Source of the DNA: Gaoshiqia hydrogeniformans
GTDB lineage: Bacteria; Bacteroidota; Bacteroidia; Bacteroidales; Prolixibacteraceae
Length of the DNA: 64,000 nucleotides
Assembly (NCBI RefSeq): GCF_049347105.1
Contig: NZ_CP186334.1
Location: 3,844,001-3,908,000 of the forward strand
Direction: 5' to 3'
The position numbers were made by a program, and so were the translations under genes. Within the stretch, counting starts at the first letter, position 1, and each line of letters begins with the position of its first letter. Positions 53,275 to 61,444 of this stretch are shown here, piece after piece. Below the pieces are notes generated by a model. The model did not search any database, had not been told where the DNA came from, and saw only the letters and a list, made by a program, of their open reading frames with translations.

Positions 53275-54561
53275 ATGAAATACCGATTGAATCTGTTGTT
53301 TCGTCTCATCATTGTTCTGTTTTTGCTCATTTCTTTCGATCTTGACCGGAGTTTTGCCCAAGTTAATTTCCCTTCGGAAATGCCTGATCGGATCGTGCTG
53401 AATGCAACACCCGACCCGGCAAGCTCAATGGCAATTACCTGGCGGACGGATACCACGGTGAAAACGTCGTTTTGCGAGTTGCAGCCGCTTACCCATACAC
53501 GGGTCAATCCTGAGAATTCCAGCTCGTTTACAGCCAAAACAATCAGTTGCCGGTTCGAATATCCCGATGAGCCGGAGGTGGCTGCCCATCAGCATTCGGT
53601 TGTGCTGAACGAACTGACTCCGGGAGAAAAATACATGTACCGGGTTGGCAGCGAAGACCGCTGGAGCGAATGGTTTGAGTTTAGAACGCCTGCACCCGGC
53701 AGCACCGATTTTTCATTTGTCTACTTTGGCGACCCTCAGGTGAGTTTGAAGCCGGAGTGGTCGCGGGTAGTGCGGAAAGCCTGGCAAACCTGCCCCGATT
53801 GCCGGTTTATGCTGTATGGAGGAGATATCATCAACCGGGCCGAACGGGATTTGGAGTGGTACGAGTGGTTTGAGGCCGGTTCGTTCATTTTTGCAAGCCT
53901 ACCGCAGTTGATGACACCCGGAAACCATGATTATAAGGACGGGACGCTTGATTCGCACTGGAATGCGCAATTCACCCAGCCAACCAACGGGCCATCCGGT
54001 CTCGAAGGGACCTGTTTCTTTGTTGATTATCCGAATCTGCGTGTCATCTCCATTGATTCGGCTGTCGGTTCCGAACTTGAAGACGAAGACGGATACCCGC
54101 TGACGGCACAAAAAGCCTGGCTCGATTCGGTGCTTCAAACCAACGAAAAAGATTGGGTGGTTGTCACCACGCACCTGCCTTTTTATTCGACCAATGCGAG
54201 ACGTGACAACCCGCAGCTGCGAAAACATTTTCAACCAATCCTGGAAAAATACAAAGTCGACCTGGTACTCACCGGGCATGACCATGCCTATGGCCGAGGA
54301 CGGGTTTCTGATACGCCGGGGATCAAACCTTCGGTGGTTTATGTCGTATCGGTCAGCGGGCCAAAAATGTACGAGGCCGGAAATGTTGGCTGGGCCGAAC
54401 ATAGCGGGAGTCATGTGCAGCTATACCAGATCGTTACCGTGAACGGGAATTCGTTGGTTTACCGGGCCTATGCTGCCGACGGTGAACTTTTCGACCGGTT
54501 CATGATCCATCGTAAAAAGAACGGACAAAAGAAGTTTCAGGAAATGAAACCGGATAATTAA
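53275..54561 (+). CDS. Purple-acid-phosphatase-like metallophosphoesterase, exported
   Basis: A 428-residue secreted enzyme (signal peptide ending near RSFAQ). Residues about 35-145 form the fibronectin-like N-terminal domain of purple acid phosphatases (RIVLNATPDPASSMAITWRT, then LTPGEKYMYRVG). The catalytic domain has all metal motifs: YFGDPQ, YGGDIINRA, TPGNHDY, VTTHLPFYS and TGHDHAYGR. It should remove phosphate from monoesters outside the cytoplasm. First gene of block 3, carrying the 33-bp element in front; the next gene, a membrane protein, follows 36 bp later. Confidence 0.9.
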   Translation: MKYRLNLLFRLIIVLFLLISFDLDRSFAQVNFPSEMPDRIVLNATPDPASSMAITWRTDTTVKTSFCELQPLTHTRVNPENSSSFTAKTISCRFEYPDEPEVAAHQHSVVLNELTPGEKYMYRVGSEDRWSEWFEFRTPAPGSTDFSFVYFGDPQVSLKPEWSRVVRKAWQTCPDCRFMLYGGDIINRAERDLEWYEWFEAGSFIFASLPQLMTPGNHDYKDGTLDSHWNAQFTQPTNGPSGLEGTCFFVDYPNLRVISIDSAVGSELEDEDGYPLTAQKAWLDSVLQTNEKDWVVVTTHLPFYSTNARRDNPQLRKHFQPILEKYKVDLVLTGHDHAYGRGRVSDTPGIKPSVVYVVSVSGPKMYEAGNVGWAEHSGSHVQLYQIVTVNGNSLVYRAYAADGELFDRFMIHRKKNGQKKFQEMKPDN

Positions 54562-54597
54562 AGCAAATAACTAAAACGAAATAACTAAACTGAATTT

Positions 54598-55884
54598 ATG
54601 AAAACGATGAAAATGCAAGGGATTGGTATTTTAATGATCGGGATGGCTTTGGGTACTGCCTGGGCGGTCAGGGGGCAGTTTGGACATGAACAGGGCGCAG
54701 CCTGGGCCGGTGGGATCGGGGCGCTGGCCCTGGTGCTGGTGTCGCGCCGGGAAGACTGGTATCAGAAAGCGCTGCTCATTGCTTTGGCATCTGCCGTTGG
54801 CTGGGGTATGGGCGGGATGATTAGCTACGGGAAAATTGTTGGTTACGGGCGGGCCGATGATTTTTTGAATGCCTCGTATGGTTTGCTGATGCTTTTTGTG
54901 ATCGGCGGTCTGTATGGTTTGCTGGGCGGCGGATTAACCGGCTTGAGCCTGAGTTCGTCGAAACAAAAAAAGGTGGAATGGACCGCTTTGATTGCCGAGA
55001 TGGCCGCCGGCGGACTAATCGCGTATTATTTATTGGTTCATCAGCTCGAAATATGGATGACCCCGCCGCGGTCGGAAGCCTGGGCGGTATGTTTGGGCGG
55101 AGGAGCCGCCCTGATTTGGTTTATGGCCCGGCATAAGCACATTTCAGCCTTGCGGGTGGCGTTTTATTCTGCAATCGGAGCAGGCTTCGGATTCGCTTTT
55201 GGGAATTTTTTACAGATTCTCGGGAATGTGCTCGAAATTCAGTTTAACATGTGGAATGTGATGGAATATTCGATTGGATTTTTTGGCGGGAGTTCGATGG
55301 CATACGGAGTGTTCAGCTCGCGCTGGCCGGAAGAAAGTGAATCGGTAGCGCCCAAAAAATGGGAAAACCGGACTGCTTTTCTGTTGGTTTTTGTCCTGAT
55401 ACCGCTGATCGTATTCCAGCAATCCTCTTCCCTGTCTGATCCGCTTTTTAACCGTCCGGCAACTGGTTCTGATCCGGGCAAAGTGACTTTTATCGGCAGC
55501 CTGGCTGCTTTCGCCGTTTTAGCGGCCATGATCCGGTTTTCGTGGAGCAAATCGTTATCCGGAGAAATCCGGATCGGTGAGAAACCTGTAACGCGATTGT
55601 TCGCGGGATCTTTTATGGCTTACATTCTTTTCAGTTACTTGGTGAGCGGAGCATTCTCCGGTGTCTTTCTGTTTAATCACCACTTGTATATTGTTAATTT
55701 TGTGCTGATTATCTACTTGTTGAGCAGGCGGATTCCTGTTTCTTTTAAGATCTCTCAGCCGGAAATTAACGGGCAGGTCTGGATGAAAATTCTTATTGTG
55801 TCCATATTACTCGTTTTCATGCTGGCTTTGATTTTAATCAACATACATGGGGAAATGACCGGCTCTCAGCTTCGTTTTTCCTGA
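54598..55884 (+). CDS. Polytopic membrane protein of unknown function
   Basis: A 428-residue integral membrane protein with about ten hydrophobic segments and a glycine-rich first half (GIGILMIGMALGTAWAVRGQ, then HEQGAAWAGGIGALALVLV; also VGWGMGGMISYGKIVGYG and LLGGGLTGLSL). I do not recognise a transporter family. The conserved-looking charged residues inside the membrane-facing first helix pair (R25 and the QFGHEQG turn) suggest a functional site, not a simple anchor. It lies between the phosphatase and the second SusC, and shares their operon or ends it, as a terminator follows. A transporter for a product of the phosphatase is a possibility without direct evidence. Confidence 0.7.
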   Translation: MKTMKMQGIGILMIGMALGTAWAVRGQFGHEQGAAWAGGIGALALVLVSRREDWYQKALLIALASAVGWGMGGMISYGKIVGYGRADDFLNASYGLLMLFVIGGLYGLLGGGLTGLSLSSSKQKKVEWTALIAEMAAGGLIAYYLLVHQLEIWMTPPRSEAWAVCLGGGAALIWFMARHKHISALRVAFYSAIGAGFGFAFGNFLQILGNVLEIQFNMWNVMEYSIGFFGGSSMAYGVFSSRWPEESESVAPKKWENRTAFLLVFVLIPLIVFQQSSSLSDPLFNRPATGSDPGKVTFIGSLAAFAVLAAMIRFSWSKSLSGEIRIGEKPVTRLFAGSFMAYILFSYLVSGAFSGVFLFNHHLYIVNFVLIIYLLSRRIPVSFKISQPEINGQVWMKILIVSILLVFMLALILINIHGEMTGSQLRFS

Positions 55885-55909
55885 TTGGGTTTTTAGCAGA
55901 CCTGAATTC

Positions 55910-55947
55910 ATTGTGATCATAATTTCTTATGATCGTAATATTTTTTA
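55910..55947 (+). terminator. Terminator after the membrane-protein gene
   Basis: A 13-pair stem (55910-55922 with 55927-55939; two G-U pairs) with a 4-nt loop, followed by TATTTTTT. It separates the phosphatase unit from the second SusC/D unit. Confidence 0.7.
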
Positions 55948-56020
55948 ATTGAATTTTATTGATATTGTAATTGAATATTAACATGTAAATTCTATTGAAT
56001 CTATTTATTCGATTTTTTAG

Positions 56021-56053
56021 GGTTAAAATGTAATGTGATCTGAATAAAATTCC
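56021..56053 (+). promoter_or_regulatory. Conserved 33-bp element, copy 4 (upstream of the second SusC)
   Basis: GGTTAAAA (56021-56028), four bases, ATGTGA (56033-56038), two bases, TGAATAAAAT (56041-56050). A -7-like GATATTTG (56079-56086) follows after exactly 25 bp. The leader to ATG 56176 is about 45 nt longer than in the other three cases. Confidence 0.7.
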
Positions 56054-56175
56054 ATAGGCTTTGTGGTGTGTAATTCTCGATATTTGTATAAGTGGATATT
56101 CAAAGGGGTCTCTCTGATAGCATTTATGTTTGCTTTTGTGTTTAATAAATAACTAATTCTCAAATTCTATTGTCT

Positions 56176-59100
56176 ATGAAAAAGAAAATCTTTCAAATGC
56201 TCTTTCTGGGGATATTAACTTTTTTGTCAGGCGCTGCATTTGCTCAGTTCAGAGTGAATGGCGTGATCAAAAGCGCTGACGGAGAGTTTCTTCCCGGCGC
56301 AGCGGTTATGGTAAAGGGGACCACCATTGGCGTACTCAGCGACGTGAATGGTGAGTATACCATCAGTTCGCCAAATGCGCAGTCGGTTTTGGTCTTTTCT
56401 TTTGTAGGAATGCAACCGCAGGAAATTCCGGTGGATGGGAGATCTGTGATCAATGCGACACTGAAGTCCTTAGATATCGCGGTGGACGAAGTGGTTGTAA
56501 CTGCTCTTGGGATTTCCAGGGAAAAAAAATCGCTTGGTTACTCGGTCTCCAGTGTCAGCAGCGAGGACATGAGCCAGGCTGGAAATGTAAATATGTTGAA
56601 ATCGCTTGACGGTAAGGTCACCGGTGTCAACATTGTGAGTTTAAGTTCAGACCCGACGTCCTCTGCTTTAATTACCATCAGGGGAGCTACTACCATTGCA
56701 GGTATTTCAAATAAAGACCAGTCCAACAGGTCGCAACCGCTCTATGTGATCGATGGTATTCCTGTAGGTAGCGGTCAGGTTGGAAAGTTAGGCGGCGTTG
56801 ATGTCGGAAACAAAATGTCGCAGCTTAATCCAAGCGATATTGAAAGTGTAACCATTCTGAAAGGTGCGAGCGCCGGGGCGCTTTACGGGTCAGAGGCTGG
56901 TAACGGTGTTATTTTAATTACGACCAAATCAGGTGCGAAAGGCAAAAAGGGCATCGGGGTAGAAGTTACATCCTCTTTGGTATTAGACAATGTTTACAAA
57001 ACGATGCCTGTTCATCAGGATTATTTCCAGGGTGAGCGTTATGGTAGCGATTATTATTCCATGGAGGCGAATTCGGCTTGGGGGGCAGCTGTTGGTAGCG
57101 CCGAGGCAGCTAAAAACTATACTCAATGGGATTTGCTGGAACAGAAATATTACAGTGGGCCATTGGTAAAAAGGACGAATGAGGACCGGATAAAAGCATT
57201 TATGGAGACAGGAACCACTGTTACAAATAATGTCAGTATCACCGGCAATTACGATAAAGGAAATTACCGGCTTTCGTTCACGAACCTTAAAAATACAGGT
57301 GTAATCCCGAACAATTCCACCACCCGCAACACGGTTAACTTTTCAGGAATGTATAAGTTAACCGATAACGTTTCGGTAACGACCTCTTTTTCTTATACAA
57401 AAGGTTATACACCAAACAAATCGGTTGTTGCCGGACGGGATGTTCGTACCGGTATCATTGAATTGTTGTATTCCATGTCTCCCAATATGGCTCCAATGAG
57501 CGAATGGCGAAAAGCCAATACCTGGATCGACGGTTATGAAGGTATTTATCAGAATACCCCGTATATGAGGCAGGCGGGCAACCCGGATGTCAGGACAGAC
57601 GGCGACCAGGTCAGAAATAACAATCCGTATTGGGTTACTGAAAATAATATCCGCGAATTTGTGACAAGTGAGGTGTTTGGAAAGGTTGAACTTAACTGGC
57701 AAATCATAAAGCCTCTTAGTTTTCTGATACGCACGGGAGGAGATTTGTACACGGTTGGTTTTGAAAAAAGAATACCGTACGATAACCGGGATCGGACAAG
57801 GGGCGAATTTGAAGCTTCCAATAATCAGAATGAACGGATTAACACCGATTTGATTTTAACGTTCAACAACTCTTACGGCAAGTTTGATATTATTGCCAAT
57901 GCCGGATACAACTACCGGTTTACCTATAATACAGGCTGGTCTTTTTTGGGGCAGAACCTGTTGAAACCGAATGATTTCAGGTTGGATGGTCTGAATAAGC
58001 AAACACTGAACGCTTTAAATTACAGTGGTTTTGGAACCGGAAGATATCAGAGTGTTTACGGAACAGCGTCAGTAGGTTTCAATAAAATGCTTTACCTCGA
58101 TATTACCGGGCGGAATGACTGGTCGGGGATAACGGAACAGGAAGTACAAAAACATTTTTATCCTTCGGCATCGTTAAGCTGGCTTCTTTCTGAAACGTTT
58201 GACCTGCCTGAATCGATTTCGTTGCTGAAACTTCGCGCCGGATGGGCACAAGTAGGTTTCGGGTTGGGCATTCAACAAAACAGAAATACCTATGGTTTTA
58301 AAAACTATTCATGGAGTGGCGCCAGCCTGGGTACTGTTGGAGGTAGTTTAGTTGACCCGAACATTAAACCCGAGATCAATGAATCATTCGAATATGGCAT
58401 CGAGGCATCGATGTTTAAAAACAGGGTGTTATTTGACTTTACAATTTTTACTGAAAAGCATTTAAAACAGATCAATACGATACCGGTCGTTTCGTCAACA
58501 GGATTTTCAAACTTAATGACGAATGTCGGTACTGTTGAAGCGAAAGGTTGGGAAGGGTCGTTAACGGTTGTTCCCGTGCGAAACAATGACTGGACCTGGA
58601 GCCTTACCGGGAATATTTCAACCGCTGAATCTGAAATCACCTACATGCACCCGAAATTTACATCGGCCTGGTATGATTATGCCGACAATTCGATGCAGCG
58701 CCTGGCTGTTGGCGAGAAAATGGGAAACCTGTATGCCAAAGAAGGCTGGTGGGTAGTTAAAGAAGGTGAGTTTAAAGGAATGAAATTATTGAAGTGGAGT
58801 TCAGGTACGCCGATTGAAAACGATGAAGCGTCAAACCGTGATTTCCTTGGCAACTGGAACCCGGACTATATTATGGGATTGAGTACAAATATCAGGTATA
58901 AAAGATTTAGATTGAGTATGGTCGGAAGTTTCAGAAAAGGAGGTATTTATGTGTCAGAAACTACAAAGATATTACGTGACGACGGTAAAGCGCCCTTCTC
59001 GGTTTCCGGTGACCATCATTATTGGGAAGGCGGACGTGTAGGAGCTGGTGGTTTTGCATGGCCAAATCCTGATAATATCCAGATTCCGGAAGTTAGAAAC

Positions 59101-59586
59101 AGAATTGAAGAAAGCTATGCGGATTACAATGACGCCAGTTATTGGATTGGCGTGTATGTTGACCCGCGAAGCGGAGCAGGTGTTGAGGACAGGGACTTAG
59201 GAAACCAGACCTGGAATGATAATGGCGTACAAAGGCCGTACTATATTTTGAACGGCGCCGACCCCAATGCAACTCTTTATAATGATCCGTACTCTATTGT
59301 AGGAAATACGTGGGATTTTCCTCAGACCCGTACCTTCGATGCCACAAACTTTAAGTTGAAAGAAGTAACACTTTCTTACGATCTTCCGGTTCGTTTCACG
59401 CAAAAGTTCATGTGTCAGGGAGGTACGTTCTCGCTTGTTGCCCGAAATGTTTATTTCTGGACAAAAAGTGGCCAAAACGAAGACCCGGAGTCTGCTTTTA
59501 CAGGAACACTCGACAACCAGGGTGTAGCCCGTTTTATTATGCCACAGGTTCGTTCCCTGGGATTTGAACTATATCTGAACTTTTAA
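56176..59586 (+). CDS. SusC/RagA-family TonB-linked outer-membrane transporter (2)
   Basis: A 1136-residue transporter. ATG 56176 starts the signal peptide (MKKKIFQMLFLGILTFLSG, cleavage after AFAQ); a TTG at 56170 is not needed. The CarboxypepD_reg-like domain (FRVNGVIKSADGEFLPGAAV) is followed by VDEVVVTALGISREKKSLGY, the plug (PLYVIDGIPVGSG, ESVTILKGASAGALYGSEAG) and a barrel ending in LGFELYLNF. No STN domain. It belongs to the same TALGI/KKSLGY branch as SusC 1, so the two may be related paralogues with distinct ligands. It is preceded by the 33-bp element and followed by its SusD after 16-22 bp. Confidence 0.96.
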   Translation: MKKKIFQMLFLGILTFLSGAAFAQFRVNGVIKSADGEFLPGAAVMVKGTTIGVLSDVNGEYTISSPNAQSVLVFSFVGMQPQEIPVDGRSVINATLKSLDIAVDEVVVTALGISREKKSLGYSVSSVSSEDMSQAGNVNMLKSLDGKVTGVNIVSLSSDPTSSALITIRGATTIAGISNKDQSNRSQPLYVIDGIPVGSGQVGKLGGVDVGNKMSQLNPSDIESVTILKGASAGALYGSEAGNGVILITTKSGAKGKKGIGVEVTSSLVLDNVYKTMPVHQDYFQGERYGSDYYSMEANSAWGAAVGSAEAAKNYTQWDLLEQKYYSGPLVKRTNEDRIKAFMETGTTVTNNVSITGNYDKGNYRLSFTNLKNTGVIPNNSTTRNTVNFSGMYKLTDNVSVTTSFSYTKGYTPNKSVVAGRDVRTGIIELLYSMSPNMAPMSEWRKANTWIDGYEGIYQNTPYMRQAGNPDVRTDGDQVRNNNPYWVTENNIREFVTSEVFGKVELNWQIIKPLSFLIRTGGDLYTVGFEKRIPYDNRDRTRGEFEASNNQNERINTDLILTFNNSYGKFDIIANAGYNYRFTYNTGWSFLGQNLLKPNDFRLDGLNKQTLNALNYSGFGTGRYQSVYGTASVGFNKMLYLDITGRNDWSGITEQEVQKHFYPSASLSWLLSETFDLPESISLLKLRAGWAQVGFGLGIQQNRNTYGFKNYSWSGASLGTVGGSLVDPNIKPEINESFEYGIEASMFKNRVLFDFTIFTEKHLKQINTIPVVSSTGFSNLMTNVGTVEAKGWEGSLTVVPVRNNDWTWSLTGNISTAESEITYMHPKFTSAWYDYADNSMQRLAVGEKMGNLYAKEGWWVVKEGEFKGMKLLKWSSGTPIENDEASNRDFLGNWNPDYIMGLSTNIRYKRFRLSMVGSFRKGGIYVSETTKILRDDGKAPFSVSGDHHYWEGGRVGAGGFAWPNPDNIQIPEVRNRIEESYADYNDASYWIGVYVDPRSGAGVEDRDLGNQTWNDNGVQRPYYILNGADPNATLYNDPYSIVGNTWDFPQTRTFDATNFKLKEVTLSYDLPVRFTQKFMCQGGTFSLVARNVYFWTKSGQNEDPESAFTGTLDNQGVARFIMPQVRSLGFELYLNF

Positions 59587-59602
59587 AAAACTATAATAGA
59601 TT

Positions 59603-61243
59603 ATGGTTATGAAAAAATTAATAATCGCCTGTTTAGGTCTTTTTTACCTCGTTTCGTGTACCGACCAGTTGCGGATTGACGAAAGACAAATGGCCGAGGA
59701 TGTTACATATGGAACAAGTGCGAAGTATTTGCTTGCCGGATCAATTGACGGTATTGCACAATGGTATCAAAGGGCAGGGATCAGAGAAGACCGGCACAAC
59801 GCTGTTGTTCAGTATTACCAGCAATTATTCTCGGTGAAGTCTCAAACATATGAAGAGTTCTCGAAAGCGCCGGAAAACTGGAACACGGAGCTGGAATTAC
59901 TGAAACCGGTGAAAGCCGGCTTAGAGCTGGCCGTTATCGAGGGTGAACCGTTTATCGAAGGCGCTTTGTTGGTTCTCAAGTCGTTTATGTTTGCCTACCT
60001 GACCAATCAGTGGGGGGATGTTCCTTATACCGATGCGCTTAGGGGAAGAGAAGGTATCTTCTTTCCTAAGTTTGATCCGCAAAGGGAGATTTATGATGGT
60101 ATGCTGGCTGATCTCGACCGCGCCATCATGCTCATGGAAAGCACCTCTAATTATAAAGAACCTCAATTCGACCTGATTTATTCAGGTAATACAGCGAAAT
60201 GGGTGAAATTTGCAAACTCTTTAAAAATTCGTCTGCTGGTGAGTTCTTACGAGGCGTATAAAAAGAATGGCGTGGATAATGGCCCAAAAATCGGTGCAAT
60301 TGTAAGCAGCGGTAAATATTTCACCGCCGTCAGCGATAATGCAGCTTATTTATACCTTGGTACGGCCAATTACAACTCCTGGCCTTTGGGATATTATAAC
60401 GATAATTCAGGAAATGAATTGACCCGGAGAAAACCGTCGACCACCTTTGTTAATACCTTGAAAACCCTGAATGATCCGCGCCTCAACGGATGGATTGCCC
60501 CGGCATTAATTCCCTGGGCCAATGCTGCGGCAACTGTTCAGGTTACCGACAGGTATAATTTTACCTACGAAGTTAAACAACAGGATATTAACGGCGATAC
60601 AAATGGCGATGGTGTTCCGGATGGTCAGGGAAATATAGAAGGTTATCCGGTAGGAGAGCTGTATGTTGGCATGCCCATTGGATTTGGCGAAGGAAATCCG
60701 GTTCGTTATGGCGGAACGGTACCTCCCGCAGGAGCTTATGATAATTATCGTACCTCGTCGTTTGGGAAGTTGTTTGTTCAGGATAAATCCCCGCTGCTTA
60801 AGTTGACCTTGCTCCAGGCATGCGAAACAAATTTATCCCTGGCCGAGGCGGTTCAACGAGGCTGGATTACCGGGAATGCCAAAACATATTACGATAACGG
60901 CGTTACCCTGAATATGCAACGCTGGGACATTCCTGATGCCGAAATAACAGCATATCTGGCCAGTCTGCCGGTTGTTTTGGATGGCAACAATAACCTTGAG
61001 AAGATCGCTACTCAAAAATGGCTGGCTCTGTTCACAGTTGGTATTGAGGCCTATTTCGAGTACAGAAGGACAAAATTGCCCTCTGTCATCGGCGATGCCG
61101 TTCCATCGGGCTTGGGAAACGATTTCCCGGAACGATGGCGTTATCCGACTGCCGAAAAGGACAATAATACTGACCAATACAATGAGGCTGTGGCCCGTCA
61201 GGGGGTTGATGATCAATACACTAAAATTTGGATTCTTAAATAA
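59603..61243 (+). CDS. SusD/RagB-family outer-membrane lipoprotein (2)
   Basis: A 546-residue surface lipoprotein (lipobox YLVSC; ATG 59603 or the ATG two codons later). SusD-like_2 features: FMFAYLTNQWGDVPYTDAL, TAKWVKFANSLKIRLLVS and the C-terminal AYFEYRRTKLPS. An acidic loop QDINGDTNGDGVPDGQGN near residue 330 looks like a calcium-binding loop. Partner of the SusC just upstream. A hairpin 20 bp after the stop probably limits read-through into the next gene. Confidence 0.94.
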   Translation: MVMKKLIIACLGLFYLVSCTDQLRIDERQMAEDVTYGTSAKYLLAGSIDGIAQWYQRAGIREDRHNAVVQYYQQLFSVKSQTYEEFSKAPENWNTELELLKPVKAGLELAVIEGEPFIEGALLVLKSFMFAYLTNQWGDVPYTDALRGREGIFFPKFDPQREIYDGMLADLDRAIMLMESTSNYKEPQFDLIYSGNTAKWVKFANSLKIRLLVSSYEAYKKNGVDNGPKIGAIVSSGKYFTAVSDNAAYLYLGTANYNSWPLGYYNDNSGNELTRRKPSTTFVNTLKTLNDPRLNGWIAPALIPWANAAATVQVTDRYNFTYEVKQQDINGDTNGDGVPDGQGNIEGYPVGELYVGMPIGFGEGNPVRYGGTVPPAGAYDNYRTSSFGKLFVQDKSPLLKLTLLQACETNLSLAEAVQRGWITGNAKTYYDNGVTLNMQRWDIPDAEITAYLASLPVVLDGNNNLEKIATQKWLALFTVGIEAYFEYRRTKLPSVIGDAVPSGLGNDFPERWRYPTAEKDNNTDQYNEAVARQGVDDQYTKIWILK

Positions 61244-61263
61244 GCAAGCTCATAATCGGAGTT

Positions 61264-61304
61264 TGAAATGGGTGCTGTTTATTACAGAACAGCGCCCATT
61301 TTCA
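61264..61304 (+). terminator. Hairpin after the second susD
   Basis: A 14-pair stem (61266-61279 with 61288-61301; one G-U pair) with an 8-nt loop; no clear T-run beyond the TTTT at 61299-61302. Probably an attenuating terminator or 3' end stabiliser. Confidence 0.55.
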
Positions 61305-61370
61305 AAACCGGTATTTCTCGATTCCAATAACTACGGTGTGCGCGATCCGGCAGAACAGGGTATCGTTTAA
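61305..61370 (+). pseudogene. Possible remnant of an SdrD-B-like calcium-loop protein
   Basis: Frame 61305-61370 reads KPVFLDSNNYGVRD then PAEQGIV and stop. This closely follows the DxNxxGxxDPxEPGI pattern of SdrD B-type repeats. There is no start codon or upstream match, so if not chance it is a leftover fragment between susD and the next gene. Confidence 0.25.
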
Positions 61371-61444
61371 TTTTCACGACAGGGTGAATCTCTTGTTCTG
61401 ATTTGGGCCCTCAGTTTAAAACTTGACATGACAATAATAACCAA

